DNA of 64,000 nucleotides from Saussurea involucrata. Its lineage: Eukaryota > Streptophyta > Magnoliopsida > Asterales > Asteraceae. Positions 21,165 through 32,681 of this stretch are shown piece after piece. The notes under the pieces are model-generated. The model made no database searches and was not told the origin of the DNA. It saw only the letters and a list, made by a program, of their open reading frames with translations. The stretch spans positions 94,200,295 through 94,264,294 of the forward strand of contig CM066327.1 in NCBI GenBank assembly GCA_033807775.1, written 5' to 3'. Each line of letters begins with the position of its first letter. The first letter of the stretch is position 1. A program made the translations under genes and the position numbers.

Positions 21165-21169
21165 TAATT
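21165..21169. repeat. Target site duplication TAATT, right copy (element F)
   Basis: It matches 15489-15493. Confidence 0.9.
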
Positions 21170-23379
21170 TCTTTAAAACGAACCACCACGGTTCTGGTAC
21201 GGATTGACTCATGACATGCATGCAAGGTAACTGCTCAATTCAAACGGTGTGCAACAATTTTCACACGTACATCAAAAGAAGCCCAAACGGCAATTTACTA
21301 AAAATTATTTTCTGACCATCCAAATGATATGGAACAAAGTTTACCAAATCAAAATTTGTGCGCGTCAGTTTATTATACAAAACAAGGAAACGATTCATAA
21401 TTATACCTCAATCAAAACACAAAATAGCTTGTGTAAGTTCCAAGTTTAAAGACAAAACTAATTTGTTTCCATCATTTGAAAATATCGACTAAACATCATA
21501 AAACCTTAAATCGGGGTAGGTATGCAAACTGGTAACACTTCCATACAGAATTTTCCAAAATCTTCATCACGAAGCATTTCCTTAACAATTCGTACTTGGG
21601 ACATATAACGTCAAAACACCAAAGTTTAAAATGTATTTGTCAAAAATGCTCAAAATACTCGCTCCCTCCAAAGCAAAAGTTTTTAATTTCAAAAAAAAAA
21701 TCGGCAATTCTAAATTAACCGAATGTCAACAATCTACGCATTTATATTTTCAAAATATAACACGTTGTAAACGTATGCATGATATTCACAACACTAAAAC
21801 ACCCACTTGACCAAATGGTCTTTCATTCCGACAAGAAGGAACTAAAACATTTTCATGCACGACTCGTTTATCAGAATGTCAAGAACAAAGGTTACCCAAA
21901 TATGCACACCCCTAAGTCGATAAAGCGCATTTTCATGGAAATGATACTAAAACATTTCCATGCAACATTTAAGTCACGTATGAATCAATCCATCCACTGA
22001 ACTATTTGAAATAATATACTTAGTACACAAACTCATATTAAACAAATCACCAACAAAGTTTGTAACTCTCGTGATAAAAAGGTTTCATGCACTTTCAAAA
22101 CCATAATTCGAAATCTTGTGTGTGTGCTAAACATTTCCCAAAATTCCAAAACACAATCCATATAAGGATTGGAAACACAAGAATTAGTTAATGCAATTTT
22201 ATTTTCAAAATCAAACTTTGTGCATGACTTAGTCGGCATTCTACGTCTCGACTCATACTACTCCACATCCCTCCGGTCCATTATCGTCATCCGGACATTT
22301 AAACCTCTTAGGGCAAGTTGGGAAATTACGTCAAATAATCCCTACGATTTTTCCTCAATTCAAAGTCGGCTCTATAAGCCTATGATTCTAGCACAACCAT
22401 CCATCTCGGCCCGAAATGGTCTACTTAAAACAAACGTCATCCTTATCGTCACTCCAAGTGATTAATACTAGAATCCTCCTTCTATTCCAACGACTACTAG
22501 TTCCGAACCTTTTCACTACCCCAACGATCATCACATCAAAGCAATTCAAGTACACACCTGTACTAGTAGGTTTACTATAGTTGTTCCTCCTTGTGATGGC
22601 TATTCCGGGTAGATATTACAACGAGTAATTAGTACATAATAACTCACACTAACAACGCTCACGCTCAACTCCTTGGATTCCTCGTGACTTTCCCCGACTC
22701 GAGCATTGATCCTGTGTTTCCGATAGTAGGAGCTCTACTACTACCTTCCACACCTATCATCACTCGTTCCGAGTCCCATACGAAGTGTCCAAGTAGTTTC
22801 TCGCCGATAACTACACCCATATGCCTACACCAGCATATGTACACACTCTTCCTAGCTCCCTAGGAATTCCACCCCAAAACACTACCCTTGCTACAACGAA
22901 ATCCCTACTGACCATAACGAGTTGCCTCGCGAATACCCCGTCACATGCAGCGTGAAACAAATAGACATTCGAATACAAGATTATATCCTAGAACGGTTGG
23001 ACTCAAACAAGAGCTGCGCAATAGAACTAAATCAAATATTCTAAGGCTATGTGATTCTTACTGCATACAACCTATAGGGCATTCACTTAACAACCTATTA
23101 TGACTAGCATTAATTCCTACTAGCAAGCAATAACCATACAGTATAGTGTACCCAACACAAGCAATATAGCATGCATACCCTATGATCTAGAAAGCAATAA
23201 ATACACTAAGTACTGTACATTTTCCCTTGGATCCGGCTGATGGTACACAATGCGCCCTCGATCACCGTTTCTCAAACGGGTTTTCCTTTATTTTATTTTC
23301 CAAAATTTTTAAAAGAAAATTTTCATAGCCGCCACTTGAGATCAAACACACTGAGATGTGTTTGATTCACTCAAGCTGT
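21170..23379. other. Decayed internal sequence of element H (right part)
   Basis: This is the 5' part of the internal domain of H on the minus strand. There is no convincing gag ORF; the short open frames (for example 21779-22000 and 22169-22465) show no retroviral motif. About 23220-23379 is the untranslated leader next to the primer site. Confidence 0.6.
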
Positions 23380-23391
23380 GCTCTGATACCA
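23380..23391 (-). promoter_or_regulatory. Primer binding site (tRNA-iMet) of element H
   Basis: The minus strand reads TGGTATCAGAGC, three bases from the LTR that begins at 23395. Confidence 0.93.
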
Positions 23392-23819
23392 AGTTGTAAC
23401 GTCCCAAAAATTACAATAAATTTGAACTGTTAAAAATACCTTTTTTATTAAATTAAATAACAAGCGTTTAACTCAAAATAAACGTTTACACAAAACCTCG
23501 ATATGTTAAACGGTCAACTCAACTAAAACAGCGGAAATGTAAAAAAATAAAATAATACGAAGGTCTTCTCAACGCGCCAGTGTGTACCGTCACGCCTTAC
23601 TGCCACTCGTACCTAAAACAGTAATTTTATAGGGAAAGGGTAAGCACGAAGCTTAGTGAATTCAAGCACCAACATAGGATAGCAATCATATGAACACTAC
23701 CCCTAACCACAGATAAATACAATTAATCCACACATGCCAGTTCAAGAACATATCCTAAACAGGCAACTCATGCAAGGACATAACAGTCCACCTCGGCACC
23801 CCGAGGTCTACATAGTCAA

Positions 23820-23945
23820 TACAACCATCGGCCCCGCCGAACATCGGTCCAACCGAATAAATACAACCATCGGCCCCGCCGACCATCGGTCCAACCGAAT
23901 AAATACAACCATCGGCCCCGCCGACCATCGGTCCAACCGAATAAA
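23820..23945. repeat. 42-bp tandem repeat in LTR H
   Basis: Three copies start at 23820, 23862 and 23904, with a diverged fourth. Each contains ATCGGTCCAACCGA and CCATCGGCCCCGCCGA. The 132-codon plus-strand ORF (23734-24132) is a translation of this repeat and is not a gene. Confidence 0.88.
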
Positions 23946-24033
23946 TACAACTATCGGTCTCCCCGATTATACAACACACTCGTGTAGGCATCCCTCAGTC
24001 TCCCCGAGTTCATCCCACACTTGTACACAATCC

Positions 24034-24122
24034 CTCGGTCCCACCGAGTACTTGGTCCAACCGAGTTCACACAACACTAAAACACTATCCCTCGGTCCCA
24101 CCGAGCCCTCGGTCCCACCGAG
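24034..24122. repeat. Repeated palindrome CTCGGTCCCACCGAG in LTR H
   Basis: The 15-mer occurs at 24034-24048, 24091-24105 and 24108-24122, and again at 12459-12473 in the other LTR. The arms CTCGGT/ACCGAG are perfect. CCTCGG-CACC-CCGAGG at 23791-23806 is a variant with changed arms. Confidence 0.85.
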
Positions 24123-25740
24123 ATGTATATAACACTCAATTATACTAGGCATTAATTCAACATAGTACTACGCACCACAATTCAGCTAGTACACACAACA
24201 ATTCAGCTAACACATACAAAACCGTAATGTACATATAATCCCTATTCTACGTAGTGAGAGAACTCACCTCGATACGCAACGCAGATTCCACAAACAGCAA
24301 TACGAGCCCGCCACTCCAACTCACTTCTTTCCACCTAAAGAAGTGCTACCAAGTGTCAACACGAAGCCCCAACCCTCAAAAATAAACATAAGACTAAAAG
24401 AGTGACATTTCAACTTTTCGGTCTAAACTGCAGGTCTGTTCGGGACCTGCTTATCCCTCTCTAGACCCACTAATCCAGAGTTATTAATCCATAAATAGAA
24501 GGTTCTATGTCTTAGGGTTCCAGGGACATATTATACGCGTTCTAACGATATTCCTATAATTTTATACAATTATTCTAAGATTGAAACGTCATTCCGGCAG
24601 ATTCGGACCTGCTGTAAAGACGGCCCTTTTGCACCTAGCTAGAAGCCAAACCAGGTTTTCGCTAAAACACGAAAAATGTGCCCGACACAGAATGTGAACC
24701 GTGGGCACCAGTTTCGCCTCAAACCGATCTACGACGGAAAAGTTATGAACGAACTAAAAACTGGGCAGAATGGGGTTTTTCACATAAAATGATAACTTGG
24801 CTTAACCTTCTATTAAGCCAAGACTTAATCCAAACAGACCTGTAATTTAACTTTGGCATAGGGTTTTAGGATTACCAAAGGATGGACTAAACCACGCACC
24901 ACCCACTGCCACCTCCGGCAGTGGTGGTCGGTGGCGGCAGCAGTCACACCGGCGATGGTGGTTGTTTGGAAGGAAACTCCGGCGAGACTAACGAAATGAA
25001 CCCGACCACCTCAACCCAGTCACACACGACCACACGTGCACCCTAAACATCGTACGCCCGCCATCACAACCACCGATCTGGTGGTGTGCGACGGCGCACC
25101 CGCCGGTAGCCAAGGCTGCGGCGGCGCTGTGGTTTCTTGGTGGTTTAGCAGCGGCGCAAGAAGAAACAAGAAGGGGAGGGAAACCTTACCTCTTGAAGTC
25201 GATACAGCCGTGAACACGACGAAACCCGGTTTGTCTCCCTCTCTCTCACTCTCTCGCTGATCTCTTCCTTCGCCGGCAGAACCCAGCGGCGGCGCACGAC
25301 GGTGCTGGGGTGGTCTCGCGGCAGCAGCAAGGAAGGAAGGGGAATTGCGTTCTAGGTTTTCGATGATTTCTTGTTGGTGTGCGACCCAAGGAGAAACGAG
25401 AAAAGTAGGGTTTCATGGTGTTGTTTGTAGACGTCGCAGGAAGAAAAAAAACGAGGAGGGAGAAGGGTCCGTCCCTTGTGGGCCGATCCATGCAAGCTTT
25501 TACATAAAATGACACTTTTAGACCCTAGGTTTTAATGTAATTCAGTTTTATCCCAATTTTAGTTTAGGATTTTAATATTTAACCCCCTTTTGGACAAATG
25601 TTTACAATTATGGTTCTTCCCCAACAAAACTTATTTATTACGAGATCGAATAGAAAAACATATTAAATAAATAATTACGTAAAAAAAATTAAAACCGTAT
25701 CGGGACACGGGCTTTACACAACACCACAAACTTTTGTTAA

Positions 25741-27324
25741 ATCTAATAATGAAAGTTTGAAGCAAACTATTGTTAAATCCAGTGGTGAAGGTTTGAAGCA
25801 AAATTTTGTTAAAACTAATACTTCAAATCCTTCAACTCATCAAGATGACACGAAGGAGCTTCAAGGAAGTATAAAAGCATTGGAAGAAGAAAATGCTAAT
25901 CTGAAGAGACAAATTTTAGACATTTCATCTTCAAATGATAAACTTATTAAAAGAGTTACTGATCTTGACGTTTATATTGCAGATCTTGAAGCAAAGAGAG
26001 ATAACTCAAGTCTGCACGATCAAATCGAAAATCTTCAAGAGAAAGTAACAACTCTTCAAAGTGAAAATGCTGATATGAAGAGTAGAGAAATCGAGAGATA
26101 GAAGGGGAACTCATATCTACAAGAACAAATAAAAAGAGTTCAAGAGAAAAGAACAACGTTGGAAAGTGAAAACGTTGAATTGAAGAAGAAACTTTCTGAA
26201 CGTGAAATAGAGTCTTCTTCCTCAAAGAAAGTTTTTAAAGTAAAGGAACTAACTGAGCTGAAATGTATAAAACTTTCAAAACAAGTTTCGGACTTTGAGA
26301 AAGTTTTATTTTTAGAAAAAGACAAGCTCGAAAAAGAATGAGCTAAATTTGAAACTGAACGCAAATTTTTTGAGATTAAAAGTTCTAAGTTTTCCGTGAA
26401 AATCTCCGAATTGGAAAATGTTTTAGAAAAGGAAAGAAAAGATTTCACGGAAAAGAAAAATCTCTTTGAAAAGGAAAGTAAAACCCTTAAAAAGAAAAAT
26501 ATGGAAATTTTCAAAGAGATTACTGATAAAAGAAAGTTTTTGGAAAAAGATTTTGAATCGGAACGCGGATATTTTGAAGATGCGATTCTTAATCTTACCA
26601 AAAGATTATCTGGTTTATCAGCTGATATTATGATGGATCAATTGATCAAATCTGATCTCCAAAATAAATTTGATCTAATCTTTAAAGAGAAAAATGTTTT
26701 GATAAACAAAGTCAAAGAACTTGAAGACGTCATTTTTAATTTTGATGTCTCAAACCAACCAGTCATAATTCTATCTTTCAGACTCCATTTGTTGAGTCAA
26801 ATGATTCTGAATGTTCTTTTAAAACTGCTTCAAGTTCAAGTTTTAAAAACATTTTTTCTAAACAATTTAATAGGTCAACTGATTTCTCAAAAGGTCAGAT
26901 TCGTTCAACAAATCTCTTTTATAATCCTCTGCTTGATAAATCAGATAACAAAACAAATGTGCCTAAAGTTAATATTTCCAAACCTGAATAAGTTCCAGTC
27001 TTCAAAAAGGTGAAGAGGGAATGGAGAGTCAAAGGCACAACAGTTCCAAAGAAAGATGTACCAAAATCATCTGCATCCACATCAAAAGCAAAGAGGAACA
27101 ATACTCCGAAAGGTAAATCTTCTGTTCCACCTAATCTTGTTTATTCTACAAATCATCTGATTAGGTTGGCACATAAGAAAATCTGTTGTTCTTACTGTGG
27201 ATCAAATAATTTTGTACATAAAGATTATACTTCTTATTGGTACGGTACTTACAGTATTCCTTTTAAGAAATCTACACCTAACACACTAGGACCCAAGTCC
27301 CGTTGGGTACCAAAATCTGCTTAA
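25741..27324 (+). pseudogene. gag-like coiled-coil ORF of G, broken
   Basis: This is a homologue of the F protein: the same NANLKRQILDISSSND start of the coiled coil, and a C-terminus NHLIRLAHKKICCSYC ... GPKSRWVPKSA. In-frame stops are at about 26099 and 26339, and a frameshift lies between about 26750 and 27010. The beginning is missing because H inserted here. Confidence 0.85.
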
Positions 27325-27450
27325 TCTGTTTTGTATGTTCTTCATGTGTTGTGCTGAATGTTACATACCACACACATGATTGATAACAGAAGAGAAGCAG
27401 TGAATTTTTTGAAAAATACATGTGCCATTAAGGGAGAGCAAAGATATTGG

Positions 27451-27603
27451 TTTCTGAATACATCAGTTCAGGACCCGTGCTTCAACGTTTTAGGTTTTCG
27501 AACATATCAGTTCAAAACTCGTGCTTCAACGACTTTGGCTTCTGAACAATTCAGTTCAGGACCCGTACTTCAAAGTCTAAGACTTCTAAACAAATCAGCT
27601 TAG
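27451..27603 (+). repeat. 44-bp hairpin array in G
   Basis: Four units at exact 44-base spacing (stem starts 27454, 27498, 27542, 27586). The stems are CTGAAT/GTTCAG (one G-T pair), GAAC/GTTC, CTGAAC/GTTCAG and CTAAAC/GCTTAG (one mismatch). The loops are ACATCA, ATATCA, AATTCA and AAATCA. Confidence 0.82.
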
Positions 27604-28064
27604 AAATCATACTTCTCAGGTGATATCCTTAACTGTCACATCTTTCTGTTTCAAGGAACCAGTGGTGAAAGGTAACATTGCATTATGTTTTATTTCTATT
27701 GCTTTGAATGTTTGAATCTTTACAAATTTTATTCATTGAGATGAATTTTTTCAATTTTCATTCAATGAATGAAACGTGTGTCAAGGGTGATTTTACAAGT
27801 GTTTTTGTATTATCTGAGTTATATTTGTTTCAACTTTCACTTCTGAAATAAATCGAAAGGTCAGCAAAACATGAATGAAATTATGTTGAATGCTAAAAAT
27901 TATGGAAATCTGAACTTATATAGAATATAATGCTCAAAAAGCCTAAATGTCTGAGTGATGGATGGAAACGAAAATATGGGGGAAGCATTATGTTTTAGAA
28001 CCAAGTGATTGCGATGCATCAAATAAACAAATAAAAAATTATTTTGTTTGAAAGTTTGTACCTG
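27604..28064 (+). other. 3' non-coding region of G
   Basis: No ORF. Collinear with 18841-19286 of F. Confidence 0.55.
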
Positions 28065-28338
28065 TGGCCTTTCTGGTTTGGGAGAGTAAGTCCTAAGGGG
28101 TGCTCGACACCTAGTCCCTAAGATCAACTGGTCTGGGATCGGCTGACCCAAATCCTGCTATAGAACCAGATAGAAATCCATGTTCTACTGGTACAAATGG
28201 GTTTAAGATATATCGATGTGGCCTTTCTGGGTTGGGAAATTAAGTTCTAAGGGGTGCTCGACACCTAGCACCTAAGGCCAATTGGTCTGGGATCTGCTAA
28301 CCCAAATCCTGCTATAGAACCAGATAGAAAGTCATGTT
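28065..28338 (+). repeat. Two 154-bp tandem units with inverted repeats (G)
   Basis: Units start at 28065 and 28219, the same period and inverted arms as in F. Confidence 0.8.
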
Positions 28339-28377
28339 TAACGGTGTATCTTATTCTCACTAAACTTTTTGGTTAAA

Positions 28378-28497
28378 AGATGCCAATGAGCACAAAATCA
28401 AAAGATGCTAATGAGCACAAAATCAAAAGATGCCAATGAGCACAAAATTAAAAGATGCCAATGTTCACAAAATCAAAAGATACCAATGAGCACACAT
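28378..28497 (+). repeat. 25-bp tandem repeat (G)
   Basis: Five copies of the AGATGCCAATGAGCAC unit seen in F. Confidence 0.85.
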
Positions 28498-29463
28498 CTC
28501 TTGACACTTGGGGAAAATACAAAGTCGCGATAAACCTGTAAATTTGTGAAAATCCTGATTTTGGACAAATAGTGTGAGTAGAGCAAAGTATTCTTATATG
28601 TTTTAGAATTGCATATGCTTGAAGCTAATCATATTTCGCATGCTAGCACACCAAATAGATTTAATAAAGGGGTTGAAACTGAACATTTTTTAACTTGATA
28701 TGCAATGATGTCTTGTATTTGAATCTAAACACATGCATTTGATTTCATTTGATTAAAAAAATCTGTTAAATTTCATTAAGTTGGATTTCTTTTGTAAAGT
28801 TTTCAAATGATCAAATGTTAGTAGTTATAAAATGTGGTTCAATGAATTTTATATTCCTTGTATAAATGTTTTCATCAATGCACTGTATTTGAAATGAATA
28901 TTTTTAATGAAATATATGCATACTTTCAGGGGGAGAAAACAAATTTCTCCAGAATTATTATTTTGAGGGGGAGCAAAGTTATTCATTAAGGAGGAGATTG
29001 TTAGTGATACTCAGAGACGCGACTGAAATTGAAAAAGGTTTTTGATGATCATGATGCTCACATTCATCAAAAAAGGGGGAGAAATGTTTAATTCAATTTC
29101 ATGTGGAAGACAATTCAAGGTCAAAGAGATAAAGATTGTATTGAAGAAGATTGACTTTACATTGTGAAAGACAAAGATGTTTTCGAATCACTCATATATG
29201 GATTCGGATTGCTCAAAGTTGAAGTTTTCGGATCATGTGAAGTCTGAAGTGTTTTTGAATATGGTTATCTTAGATATGAGAGACTCGGATTGTGCTTACA
29301 CCTAAATTTTCAAAAATGTGAGGGCTTCGCATCCTTGTGTAGATTCAACTGTTTGAAAAGTGCCAAAGCTTCAACGTTCATAGCGGTCAAAGTTAAAGTT
29401 TTGAAGATCAAGAACTGAAGACTGCTACCATATTTTTTAAATCTTGAATCCAAAGGGGGAGAT
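28498..29463 (+). promoter_or_regulatory. 3' region with multiple polypurine tracts (G)
   Basis: GGGGGAG tracts occur near 28929, 28966, 29075 and 29455. The last abuts the LTR. There is no ORF. Confidence 0.6.
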
Positions 29464-29798
29464 TGTTAGAGCATTATTGTATTCAAGATTTATTGTAAAG
29501 TCTAGTATAATGTCAAACATTGTAAAGTCAAAGTATTAGTCAAAATAGTCAAAGTCATGTAAAGTCAAACTAGCTTTAGTGTTTAAAGCTTTGTAATTAT
29601 GAGATATAAATAGGTTTTGTAAAGCTTAGTTTGTAAGCAAGTCTGAAGGAAGTCATTAAAGAATGATCTTAATTGTAATATTCTAGAGAGAGAAGTGAGA
29701 GCATTCTAGAGAGAGAAAGTGCATCAATCATATGTAATCTCTATTATGTTCAAGATCAATGGATGATTTGATAATTACCTAATAGATCTGGTTTTACA
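29464..29798 (+). repeat. 3' LTR of element G (335 bp)
   Basis: TGTTAGAGC ... TTTTACA. The U3 part (29500-29590) contains four AGTCAA and one TGTCAA words, which are W-box cores on the minus strand, in about 80 bp just before TATAAATAGG (29605-29614). Confidence 0.9.
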
Positions 29799-31630
29799 GC
29801 ATCAACTACTACATTTGCTTTACCAGAATGGTAATGCAATTCACAATCATAATCCTTAAAGTAATTCTAACCAACGTCGTTGCCTCATATTCAGCTCTTT
29901 CTGATCAAAAACATGTTTCAAACTTTTATGATCAGTGAAAAGAGTGCCCTTCGTTCCATACAAGTAATGCCGCCATATCTTTAGAGCACACACTACTGCT
30001 GCCAATTCTAAATCATGGGTAGGATAATTCTTTTCATGCTCTTTGAGTTGTCTTGATGCATAAGCAATCACTTTGTCGCGTTGCATCAATACACATCCCA
30101 AGCCCATCTTCGATGCATCACTATATACAACCATATATTATGCTTCTTCTGGTAGTGCAAGAACAGGGGCTTCACATAATTTCTTTTGTAAAGTCCTAAA
30201 AGCTGACTCTTGCTTTTCAGTCCATACGACCTTTATATTCTTCTGTGTTAGAACTGTCAGGGAAGAGGAAATCTTAGAAAATCCTTTATGAATCTTCGGT
30301 AATAGCCTGCCAAACCCAAAAAACTTCGTATCTCCGATGAGTTCTTCGGTGTTTCCCAATTCATCATTGCTTCTATTTTCGCCGGATCCACCTTGACTCC
30401 TTCAGAAGTGATTACATGACCAAGAAATTGTACCTCCTTTAACCAAAATTCACATTTTGAGAGTTCTGCGTACAATTTCCCTTTTCTTAAAGCATCTAAG
30501 ACTTCACGAAGATAGCATTCATGGTCGGTTTCATTCTATGAATAAACAAGTATGTCATATATGAACACAATGACTGACTTGTTTAAGAAAGGTCGACATA
30601 CCCTGTTTATTAAATCCATCAACACAACAGGAGCATTTGTCGACCCAAAAGGCATCATAAGGAATTCATAATGCCCATACCTTGTTCTAAACGCCGTCTT
30701 GGGAACATCTTCATCCCTCACCCTTACTTGATGATAGCCCGACCTTAGATCAATCTTTGAAAAACATCCCGCACCTTGAAGTTGATCGAACAGGTAATCA
30801 ATCCTTGATAGTGGATACTTATTCTTAATGCTCACTTTGTTCAATTCTCTGTAGTCAATGCACATTCTCAAAGTGCCATCCTTCTTCTTGACAATTAACA
30901 CTGGAACTCCCCAGGGTGACGAACTTGTCCGGACAAAACTATTCTCAAGTAGTTATTGGAGCTGAGACATCATCTCCTTCATTTCAGCCGATGCTAAACG
31001 GTACGGTTCACGTGCTATTGGTGCCGCTCCTGGAACAAGATCAATATTGAATTTTACTTGTCGATTTGGTGGTAAGCCTTGAAGATCATCAGGCAATACA
31101 TATGGAAATTCACATACCACCTTTATATCCTCAATTCACTTCTTTTCTACTTTAGCATCCAGTACATATGTCAGGTAGGATGAACATCCTTTTACTAAAC
31201 ACTTACGCGCTTTGGCTATAGAAATCAACGGAACCTCCCATTTTCTCTTTTCCCCATAAATGAGTACAACATCATTTCCAGGCATAGGGATCCGAATTAA
31301 TTTCTTAGCACAAAGAATTTCTGCCTGATTACTCACCAACCAATCCATACCAACAAGGCAACAACTATATCGAACCCACCTATTTCTATTAAGGTCAAAT
31401 CAATTGGGAATTCCTTCCTTTCTACCATAACTGTATAATCCTCAAGTCGTTCCCGAACTAAGACTAGCATAGCTAACTTTTAATAAAAGATTGCAATACA
31501 AAAGACAAGTTGGAACCACTATCAACTAATATACACGCATATATATAATTAACAAGGAATATATCAGAAACAACATTTGCCGATTCCTTAGCTTCTTCCG
31601 CCATCATGTGAAATGCTCAGACCATTGGTC
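29799..31630 (-). pseudogene. pol of element K (protease region, RT, RNase H), decayed
   Basis: Pieces in order on the minus strand: a protease-downstream segment with MDWLVSNQAEI (31136-31348); RT with VKKKDGTLRMCIDYRELNK and KIDLRSGYHQ (30536-30901); an RT thumb piece with LSKCEFWLKEVQFLGH (30257-30475); and RNase H with SDASKMGLGCVLMQ and RQLKEHEKNYPTHDLEL (29856-30134). The RT box reads FIYDILVYS where family members have FIDDILVYS, so one catalytic Asp is Tyr. There are several stops. At 29799 the frame is cut in the ANVVVDA segment by the LTR of G. Confidence 0.87.
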
Positions 31631-31668
31631 TTGGGGTATTGGGTTCTTCTCTTGATTTCCACTATTCT

Positions 31669-32330
31669 TTAGCTTTGGGCAATCCCTTCAGTAATGACCG
31701 AGCTTCTTACATTCAAAGCAGGTTGGTCCTTGAATGGGACAGTCCTCAATTTGATGACCACTCTTTCCACACTTGAAACATACTCGACACAGGCTACAAT
31801 GTTTACTTCTGCATTTCTGATACAAATTGGGTTCTCGACGGGATTCAAAACGAGGATTCTTGGCAAAAGGTTTCAATTTCTGGGAAGATTCTGATCGATC
31901 CTCCCACTTTCTTTTCTCTCCCACTTGAGATTTTTCAATTTTATTTCTGGAAAAAAAGTTCCTCCTTTCTCCTATTAGCTATCATTACCGGATTCGTAGG
32001 TGGAATTACATTTTCAGCACCCGTAGCTCGTCCCTGAACTTCAACATTCCTATCATCTAATAATTTCATAAACATTTCTTGTTGTTGAGTCAGTGAAACA
32101 TTCATAACTCTCATCATGTTTTCCATCAGGCGTGACTCCAAAGTAGATTCTATCATCGCCAGATTAGAAGTACCGGCATCAGGTAGATGAGTTTGACTTC
32201 CTCCTTCCCCTAGGATAGGTGGCCTTGGAGGACTCGTATTAGCCCCACCCCATTCAGGTTGATTCTCCGCAAGTTCATTTGCCACCCGATCCTCAGAAGA
32301 AGTAGAAGGTTTATTTGGTGTATTAACCAT
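31669..32330 (-). pseudogene. gag remnant of element K
   Basis: ATG at 32330 (MVNTPNKPSTSSED). A frame change near 31930 leads to a zinc-knuckle segment with CFKCGKSGHQIEDC (CX2CX4HX4C), followed by CFECKKLGHY. The usual long capsid domain is missing, so the gag is internally deleted. Confidence 0.75.
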
Positions 32331-32681
32331 CGTATTCTAATAATCACATAAAGATAACCATAAGAAATGGTTTTACGCAACCCAAACACAGGGAAACGTA
32401 CTTTAACGTTCGTTAATCTCCATAACAATTAGAAACAAGTATACTTGCATAACAATATATTCATAATAACAGTAGCTAATTGAAATTATGAACATACTAC
32501 ACATAAGAATTCTCGTTACCATCATCACAGTTCTTAATTCACGTATTTCCGTCGACTCTAAGACTATCTCGTCTTAGTATTTCTACCCAATCTCACAAAT
32601 CATAACTTACTCATCTCAGCTTAAGTCTAGGTATCTTACGATCATACCTAGTTCACTTAAACTACAGCTCTGATACTAAAC
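32331..32681 (-). promoter_or_regulatory. Leader and degenerate primer site of element K
   Basis: Non-coding leader. The minus strand at 32667-32678 reads TAGTATCAGAGC, one base off the tRNA-iMet primer site, just inside the LTR that starts at 32682. Confidence 0.65.

Larger units (their letters stand above)
12453..25718 (-). mobile_element. Element H: Tekay-like Ty3/gypsy retrotransposon, internally deleted
   Basis: It has two direct LTR copies (12453-14058, cut by A'; 23395-25718, complete), a tRNA-iMet primer site next to the right LTR and a polypurine tract next to the left LTR, which fixes the orientation as minus. The only recognisable coding remnant is a chromodomain-like pol tail beside the polypurine tract. 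After removing the nested element F the internal domain is about 3.6 kb, too short for gag-pol, so H is a non-autonomous or decayed copy. The 2.3-kb LTR and the chromovirus tail fit the Tekay/Del lineage. It interrupts element G at 25718/25719. Confidence 0.85.
23395..25718 (-). repeat. 5' LTR of element H (2324 bp)
   Basis: The plus strand begins TGTAACGTCCC and ends CTTTACA, with short inverted ends TGTAA/TTACA. The right two thirds are repeated at 12453-14058. It contains a 42-bp tandem repeat, a set of CGGT/ACCG palindromes and a GC-rich block. After its end the sequence changes abruptly to the gag-like ORF of G; CAACA (25719-25723) is the expected target duplication. Confidence 0.92.
25719..29798 (+). 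mobile_element. Element G: non-autonomous copia of the F type, 5' part outside window
   Basis: It is collinear with F from the gag-like coiled coil through the hairpin, 154-bp and 25-bp arrays to the polypurine tracts and 3' LTR. Its left side is cut by the insertion of H. Its right LTR end (29798) abuts pol sequence of element K, with GCATC as the expected target duplication. No pol is visible. Confidence 0.87.

Noticed and set aside
23734..24132. 132-codon ORF with repeated INTTIGPADHRSNR
   Set aside because: It is the 42-bp tandem repeat being open, because 42 is divisible by 3.
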